From Bipolaris cookei (taxonomy: Eukaryota > Ascomycota > Dothideomycetes > Pleosporales > Pleosporaceae), in contig NRSV01000024.1 in NCBI GenBank assembly GCA_002286855.1, forward strand, positions 1 to 64,000: a stretch of DNA of 64,000 bases, given 5' to 3'. Positions 58,147-64,000 of the stretch are shown here, one piece after another. The notes under the pieces were generated by a model. That model was given only the letters and a program-made list of their open reading frames with translations. It was not told the origin of the DNA and did not search any database. Positions within the stretch are counted from its first letter, which is position 1. Each line of letters opens with the position of its first letter. Made by a program: the position numbers and the translations under genes.

Positions 58147-61100
58147 TGCAACAGCGATTCCACAGCATGCTGGCGAAAGCGCGATTCTATCTTCGTGCTC
58201 TGCCGGACTTGACTTTGTCCTAGCGCAAACGCTCCACTTCTTGTCCATGGCAGGCTCGCGCGGGGTAATGACACTAATCTCCGAATGTTGCGAGAAACAA
58301 CATAGCCGGTAGACGTGGCGCATTGCATAACACTAAATGTGTGATTTGCTGCTAAAAGTGCATCGAGTATGTAAATTCTTTTAGCCTAAGACGTAACAGT
58401 AGCACGCTCAGCATCTAAGTTATCTCTTATATTATCAAGTATTATAACAGCTACGAAGAAGTACAAATACACTGTTTCCCTTAGCTATCGATCCACATGT
58501 ATCGCCTTACTTAGTTGTGTATCGCTTGCCAGTTAGGCAGTATGGGAGCAGTGAGGGCTATGCTTTTTCTAGAGGTGGAGGCACGTCGGTCAGCCCATCC
58601 AGACCGCATTGTGCGTACACATACTCCAGCTCTTTTTTGTAAAATATGTCGTAGACGGAGTACTACGATGATTGCATCATTGAGAGGCGACGGACGTGGG
58701 ACGTGTGGCACAGCTCTGCGCGAGGCATAGACTCAATGTTCGGCACAAGAGTGAAATTTGCGATAACGTCTATGGTATACTGTCAGCAAGTTCGTATAAA
58801 GCTCCGCTGAGCGAAAATCGAAGACTTACTATTACAGTATGCGCGAGGCAGTCTAGGGTCTTTTACATAGGTCTCGTTCCAGCCAGCCCACATACAACCC
58901 CCAAGTTTAGTAGGGATAGCCCCTCGAACAGATTTACTGGCACAGCTCACGCTGACAAAGTCGAGCCATGACTTTAGAGAAGATGTGCAATCAGCAGTAC
59001 AAATTCTATTGTCAAGTATAAATCAAGATCGCTACGGTACGATAGCCGTGCAAATGACTTGACGAAGGATACACAATCGACTTTCGCCGTCAGGGCTTTA
59101 GTGCAGCTGGCGCCCGAGCTGGTATCAAGTTGGGATGAGGTGTACATAGAGACTTGTGCATTTACAGCTTGATCCCTGAGGTACAGACTGATCAACGTAG
59201 CCGCAGAGTTTAACCGAACCATAGGTAAGAGAAGAGATCAAAAAGACAGACGTTTAGTTCGAACTCAATGACGATGAAACTTGAGAAACCAATCTTTGCG
59301 GTGGCTTTTGAAAAAGGTGTTTATTGACACTGAGAACGCTCGGTCTACAGATCATACAACTTTTGCAAGGCATTCCATAATAGCAAGCACTGCCGTTACA
59401 ATTCTGACTAGCATGCTCACGAAACCTGAGTCTGAGAGTAGATAGATCCAGCAAGCATATTGAGCCATCGTACGAAGACTACAGCGGTAGAATGTCCGGC
59501 TCTCCAACACACCCTGCTAAGACCATGAAACTTTTCGGCTGCACTTATATAGCATAATAGTTAGAGATTTGCGGAGCTAATCACCTACTGGCATTTTTGT
59601 GTTGGTCTCTCCTGCCAAGCCATGGGAGGATCATGCCGGAACCTTGGAACTACATACGCTTTGCTGCGTTAATATCGGAATTCCGATTAAGCGCTGGGTA
59701 TCCACAAAAATTAGTAGTCGTGCGTCGGGGACGCTCCGCTTTTGAGCCGAGGAAAGAACGTTTGAGACACTCCCGCGGCAAATAATTACTCAGTATTAAA
59801 TAGTAGGCACATTTAGTATTATAAATTTAGCCACCAAACGCGTAGCGCCTTATACTTGGTGTTTTGCGTGGTATCCTGAGCTGGCAAGACTCAGAGATCC
59901 TACCAAAGCCTAAGGCAGTAAGTACAGCACCTTCCTCATATATGCCCAGGCCTTTAAGAAGCAGGCGAGGGCAAGTTTTCTAGAGGTTTACTAAGATACG
60001 ATAATGTACTCCATCTGTAACGATTCTAGGGGGGTCCTATTCTATAAAAGTACTTCCTTCGCATGTATCTGAGAGATACTGGAGGATTTTGCCTTTCTTG
60101 ATAGGGGCTCAGAGCTTCTGTACGAGAAAGTAGCGGGCGGCAGCGTACTAGAATACTTTATGGTAATATTCACAGTTTCTGACTAAAGTTGTCAAGGCGG
60201 CTATGTGATTGACTTCTAGCTTTGCATTTTTTCGACTAATGGAGAAGTTAACAGCTTTGTACGCTTCGTGGCCTCCAGTTAGTCATGAACAATGGGGCGA
60301 AGAAATTGCCTACAGAAATAGTTCATGTTCAAGCGACAAGAGCGTTAAGAAAAAAAAAGTGTTGTAAACGTATTCATGATACAAGTAGGCTAGCATCTTA
60401 GAAAAAAAGAGTTTCTTACTCTGATTTGTCATTTGGAACTATATCATTCGAATTCAGGTCCATAATACGTTCGATAGATAGTAAAGCCCCAAGGCTGTAG
60501 GTATCTGTCAAGGTTTGTACCATCGACTATTTCGTTCTCAGGAAACTCGTGTAAGCCGTCGACAAATCTTTCCACCGGGGTTTCATCGTGAAGTTGATGG
60601 GTCGCAACGTAACAATGAGATGTGCAATTGAACAAGGATAGTTTAATGAGCGATTGTATATACTCAATCTATGGACAACGCATGCACATAGGAAGTTGGC
60701 GCTTAACTGGACAGGGCATATGCTCTGTCCTTGACCAATACGTATCTTGGCTTCTTATACTACTGTACTTGGCCCCCTTAGTGACACGCCGCCGCACGGA
60801 ACACGCGGTATGCACAACGATGTAAGCGATTTCGCTCCGTGGGGCGTTCTGTTCAAATTGCATACCTCAAAACCTTTAGTGGGTTTTAACTCTGATTTTG
60901 ACTGACCCACATACCGATTCAACCGTCCCTGGTCTCTGCATGCAAAAGCTGCATATCGCTATCTGGCAAGGGTCCCGCAGGTACACCTGTACTGCTTATA
61001 CACCTGCCGGATGCGAAGGTTCGAAAGTAGCCTAGAAGGATGGAAGCTAATAGTGATGCCTCCAAGTCCACGAGCATGGCAGCATACCACGAAAATTGCC

Positions 61101-61233
61101 TTGCTTTTACTAGTTCAAAATGAACTGTGCACGATGGCGCCTCGTATATATAATGTGATTCATCTTTGGTGTATCCTACTCTTTGTTCTCCAGTCACCAA
61201 CGCTTGTTCAGCAGATTTTCCACAAATTCTGAG
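58147..61233. other. Gene-poor stretch with possible gene remnants
   Basis: About 3.1 kb without a convincing gene. Short open frames (58515-58971, 59597-59785, 60622-60825) have no domain. One minus-strand fragment at 60444-60635 looks protein-like (separate entry). The stretch appears more A/T-rich than the gene blocks and may be decayed repeat or gene sequence. Confidence 0.4.
60444..60635 (-). pseudogene. Fragment of a hypothetical fungal protein
   Basis: A 63-codon frame with RYLQPWGFTIYRTYYGPEFE near its end. The W-G-F-x-I-Y-R-T-x-Y-G-P pattern reminds me of a family of uncharacterised ascomycete proteins, but I cannot name it. The frame stops right after the motif where such proteins would go on, and no splice donor is obvious. 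Probably a remnant, possibly a first exon. Confidence 0.35.
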
Positions 61234-62677
61234 ATGCGGCTCCAGATAGCTTTTGGACTGCTCCTTTCGGACAGTGCGCTCGCGCCCTCTAGACCAGAGA
61301 AGAGAAGAAAGAGATAGGCTGGCAGTCTCAAGAATGATCGAAGCATCAGGCCGCGACAAGGTGGTCCAGTAGCACCCGATACAGCCTTAGACTGTACCTA
61401 TTATGATACAGCGCTGACTGGCTATAACACCTGTGAAGCTTTCCAGGACAATTGGGGGTTACGTTCGAACGATTTTTCGATTACGTACATTATCTTCTAA
61501 TTGATTTCCCCCCTAAGAACCTTATACTAAATTTGTTATAAGAACCCTAGTATTAAAGCAGATTGTAACGGTATTCAAGTTGGGAACTCGTACTACGTCG
61601 AAGTTAACTTCAGGCTGCCTCGTCCCACGTCCGTGAAGACCACTTCAACTGCCACCTCAACCACACGTACCTCTATCACTCCTACTAGCGCATCTAAACC
61701 AAATCCTACGCAGGCTGGTCTTATTGGAACGTGTATGAACTTCTATTTTGCGGTCGCTAATGACAACTACAATAAGATTGTTGCATTATACGGAACATTC
61801 ACATACAATGACTTTGTTAAATGGAATCCCGCTGTTGGCGATACCTGCGATGGCATCTGGGCCAAAACATGGTACTGTGTGGGAATATCTGGAACTCCAA
61901 CAGCGAAGCCTACCATCACATTACCTGCGCAGTTATCGACCCAGCGTCCTACTATGATGGGGTCGCCAAAGCCGTCACTGACTCAAGAGGGCTCGATCGA
62001 GAACTGCACGAGTTTCTACTTCGCTGTCAAGAATGACGACTGTGCCAAGATTGTAGACAAATTCGGCACTTTTACTATGCAGAACTTTGTGTCCTGGAAC
62101 CCGGCTGTAGGCAATGACTGCAGTGGTATCTGGGCCGATACTTACTATTGCGTTGGCATTCCTGGGACACCTACCGCACGTCCTGCCACCAGCACCAAGC
62201 CTACAACAACTGGTAACGGCGTTTCAACTCCACTTCATACACAACCAGGCATGGTTTCTAACTGTAACAAGTTCCACTTTATTAACAAAGGCGTTGTCTG
62301 CAGCCAAGTTATCAGCTACTAAAATACCACCCGCCAAGACTTTGTTAGATGAAATCCAACTGTTAATAGCGATTATTATGGTACGCAAGCAGACGTCAAT
62401 GTCTGTGTTGGCGTAATAGGAGGATCGACAACTACGATAAAACCCATCACACCCACGACTACGACAGCAGGCAACGGCATCTAGACTCCGCTACCTACGC
62501 AGTCAGGAATGGTGGCCAACTGCAAAAAAAATCCATTTTGTAGCTAAAGGTGTGGTGTGTAGCCAGCTCACTAGCTACAACACGATTACCCTCGCCGACT
62601 TTGTAAAATAGAATCCAGGTGTTGGTGCAGACTGTAGAAATATGTGGGCTGATGCGTGTTTCTGCGTTGGTGTTTGA
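61234..62677 (+). pseudogene. LysM-repeat secreted protein, decayed
   Basis: One frame can be followed from a signal-peptide-like start (MRLQIAFGLLLSDSALA, ATG 61234) through five LysM-like units. Unit 1 is diverged (DCTYYDTALTGYNTCEAFQDNWGL ... NPSIKADCNGIQVGNSYYVEV). Units 2 and 3 are intact (FYFAVANDNYNKIV ... WNPAVGDTC; FYFAVKNDDCAKIV ... WNPAVGNDC), and units 4 and 5 are broken. LysM proteins bind chitin, and secreted fungal ones can shield hyphae or mask chitin from plants. In-frame stops lie at 61315, 61498, 62320, 62350 and 62482, and a run of A near 62523 shifts the frame. Several stops replace the Trp or Gln expected from the other units (TGG to TGA/TAG, CAG to TAG), the kind of change RIP causes. 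The longest intact piece runs 61633-62322. Confidence 0.85.
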
Positions 62678-63496
62678 GCTTTTTCTGTGTCTATACAGAG
62701 TTGAAGGCAGTCACAGGCTACTCAAATGTCAACTTAGCGATCTAGATCATAATGTAAAAGCGATAGCTTCAGTATTTAGCCACCATAAGCATGACTAGCA
62801 GGTCCTCTTCCTCGCGCACTACATGCCACTGTCTGATTCGCTGTTGTAAGTAAATCGAGCGTGTAACCTCTTTCGGCTGAGGGCGCAGCAAGATCACACT
62901 TAGCCCCTTAAATCGTCTCTCACGACCCATCCAAGCTTACAAAATATATTCAAGTGTTAGAGGGTGTTGACACGACAAAGGCCTTAATTGAGTCAAACAA
63001 CTGCAGTTGCATAAAACACTAAAATGAAGACTTGACTGATTCGACTAGCTACTGGGCTATCGACGTAGCTATATACTCAGCAGTAGCAGGCAAGGCAAGG
63101 CTGCTGAAACATATTCCCCTGCTGAGACGCGTATGACCTTGCTGACATTTGTATGCCTGTAGCAAGACCGAGGTAAGACTGGTGTCGTCAGCTCGACTCC
63201 AATATATGTCCCAACAGAAGGAACATCGCTTCACGAGACATAAGTGGAGAACAGATCAAGTAGCAGAATACAATAATTAGTTCCATTTATTGGATATTCT
63301 GAGATATTATGTCTAATTGTTGACGAGTTTTGACAAGATGAATTGACTTAATCTTTAAAAGTTTGGCTTTTTTTGTGCTGACAGTGACAGCTACTATAGC
63401 CGCGAGTACACTAACGCTTTTCGTCTGCCACGGACCAACATGCATTCCTCTTTATACACGGACTAAAACAAGAGACTATCATGTTTTATATGGGAC
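62678..63496. other. Intergenic between the two LysM genes
   Basis: The 3' flanks of two convergent LysM genes. No other feature was recognised. Confidence 0.45.
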
Positions 63497-64000
63497 TTAA
63501 GCAACGCACGAGCACACAGGGCGGTTGATGACCTGGCCGATCTGGAGTTGCTCGGGAATCTGGCCAGGGTTGGCAGCCTCAATTTGACCGATGGTAATGC
63601 TGGAGTTTTTGGCAATGGCGCCGAAGGTGTCGCCAGAGACGATGGTGTATTTAGTGTCGTAGCAAGAGCAGCCTTGGCAGACGGGAATGATGGTCGTGTT
63701 ACCGGCGAAGATGGCGTCGAAGCTAGCAAACCTGCCCTTGTTGGCGTTCTCGAGGGCGTCAAGCTTGAGGTCAAAGTTGTTGGCGATGAGAGTGAAAGTG
63801 TCTTTGGGAATGACCTGGTAAACTGGAGGGTTGACGGACAGACCCTTGACACAGTCCTGGGTGCCAGTTGCCTGGGGAGCATTGGAAAGGCAGCTGGTCT
63901 TGTCGACGGTTGCAGTGCAGTTGGCTGGGACAGTGACAAGCTCGCCGGGGAAGATGAGGTCGGGGTTGGAGATGTTGTTGAGCGCGACAATGTTGCAGGC
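63497..64000 (-). CDS. LysM-domain protein, C-terminal part (partial)
   Basis: On the minus strand the frame is open for 168 codons from the window edge to TAA at 63497-63499, with no stop or frameshift. It reads as the end of a LysM protein: NNISNPDLIFPGELVTVPANC is the tail of one LysM unit, VYQVIPKDTFTLIANNFDL..LENANKG a second, and KYTIVSGDTFGAIAKNSSITIGQIEAANPGQIPEQLQIGQVINRPVC a third. Paired cysteines (SCL, DCV, CQGCSCY, CSC) suggest disulfides in a secreted protein. No ATG is in view, so the start lies beyond 64000. The open frame in another phase here (63463-63990) is a shadow. It is convergent with the decayed LysM gene. Confidence 0.88.
   Translation of the reverse strand, partial: ACNIVALNNISNPDLIFPGELVTVPANCTATVDKTSCLSNAPQATGTQDCVKGLSVNPPVYQVIPKDTFTLIANNFDLKLDALENANKGRFASFDAIFAGNTTIIPVCQGCSCYDTKYTIVSGDTFGAIAKNSSITIGQIEAANPGQIPEQLQIGQVINRPVCSCVA

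Noticed and set aside
63463..63990. A 175-codon minus-strand frame rich in Ser, Thr and Pro
   Set aside because: It lies in a different phase from the clear LysM frame on the same strand and is only its shadow.
1..64000. tRNA genes, rRNA genes, CRISPR arrays
   Set aside because: No typical tRNA T-loop with a matching cloverleaf and no repeat-spacer array was noticed by eye. A tRNA scan was not possible here, so isolated tRNAs could have been missed.

Overview
This window reads as nuclear DNA of a filamentous ascomycete, most likely a dothideomycete of the Pleosporales type. That placement is inference from gene content and gene style. Genes are compact, on both strands, and broken by short introns (about 48-70 nt) with GT..AG ends and CTAAC/CTGAC-like branch sites. 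Families typical of filamentous ascomycetes recur: a fungal NRPS, a fungal-rhodopsin membrane protein, Zn2Cys6 regulators, Fot1/pogo transposons and LysM proteins. No tRNA, rRNA or CRISPR array was recognised.

Layout. 1-601: the tail of a Fot1-like transposon cut by the window edge. 1.2-20.4 kb: a mostly housekeeping block. It holds an RBR ubiquitin ligase, a coiled-coil protein of unknown function, the GPI-anchor enzyme Mcd4, Rab GDI, mitochondrial ribosomal protein uL29m, a Cpc1/Gcn4-like bZIP factor, a rhodopsin-domain membrane protein and an M3 metallopeptidase (Prd1-like). 20.9-33.8 kb: a secondary-metabolite locus. A 3339-residue NRPS (C, partial C, A, T, E, C, A, T, terminal C) is transcribed divergently from an acetyl-CoA-synthetase-like enzyme across a promoter of about 0.7 kb. 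34.7-36.4 kb: a complete but dead Fot1-like element with terminal inverted repeats and a TA target duplication. 36.6-49.1 kb: a second housekeeping block with a GH31 alpha-glucosidase, Prp19, a RING protein with SUMO-interaction-like motifs, the fatty-acid-elongation dehydratase Phs1, a carboxymuconolactone-decarboxylase-like protein, a Bmt6-like rRNA methyltransferase and a small single-pass membrane protein. 51.1-58.1 kb: a likely catabolic or transport group. An MFS permease and a DHDPS-family aldolase diverge from one promoter, next to two regulator genes, one with only a fungal-specific transcription-factor domain and one with only a Zn2Cys6 domain. 58.1-64 kb: a gene-poor stretch ending in two LysM genes, one decayed by stops and a frameshift, the other open to the window edge.

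Exon-intron structures were built by hand from splice signals and reading frame. Where the exon sum is a multiple of three and a family motif is restored across the junction, the model is well supported. Weak points are the 5' ends of the bZIP gene and of the M3 peptidase, where the natural-looking N terminus has no in-frame ATG.

The observations most worth following are the NRPS/acyl-CoA-synthetase pair with its unusual domain remnants and active-site changes, an MFS intron that looks like a diverged tandem copy of the following exon, the possible non-AUG N termini, and the LysM pair with one repeat-rich pseudogene.
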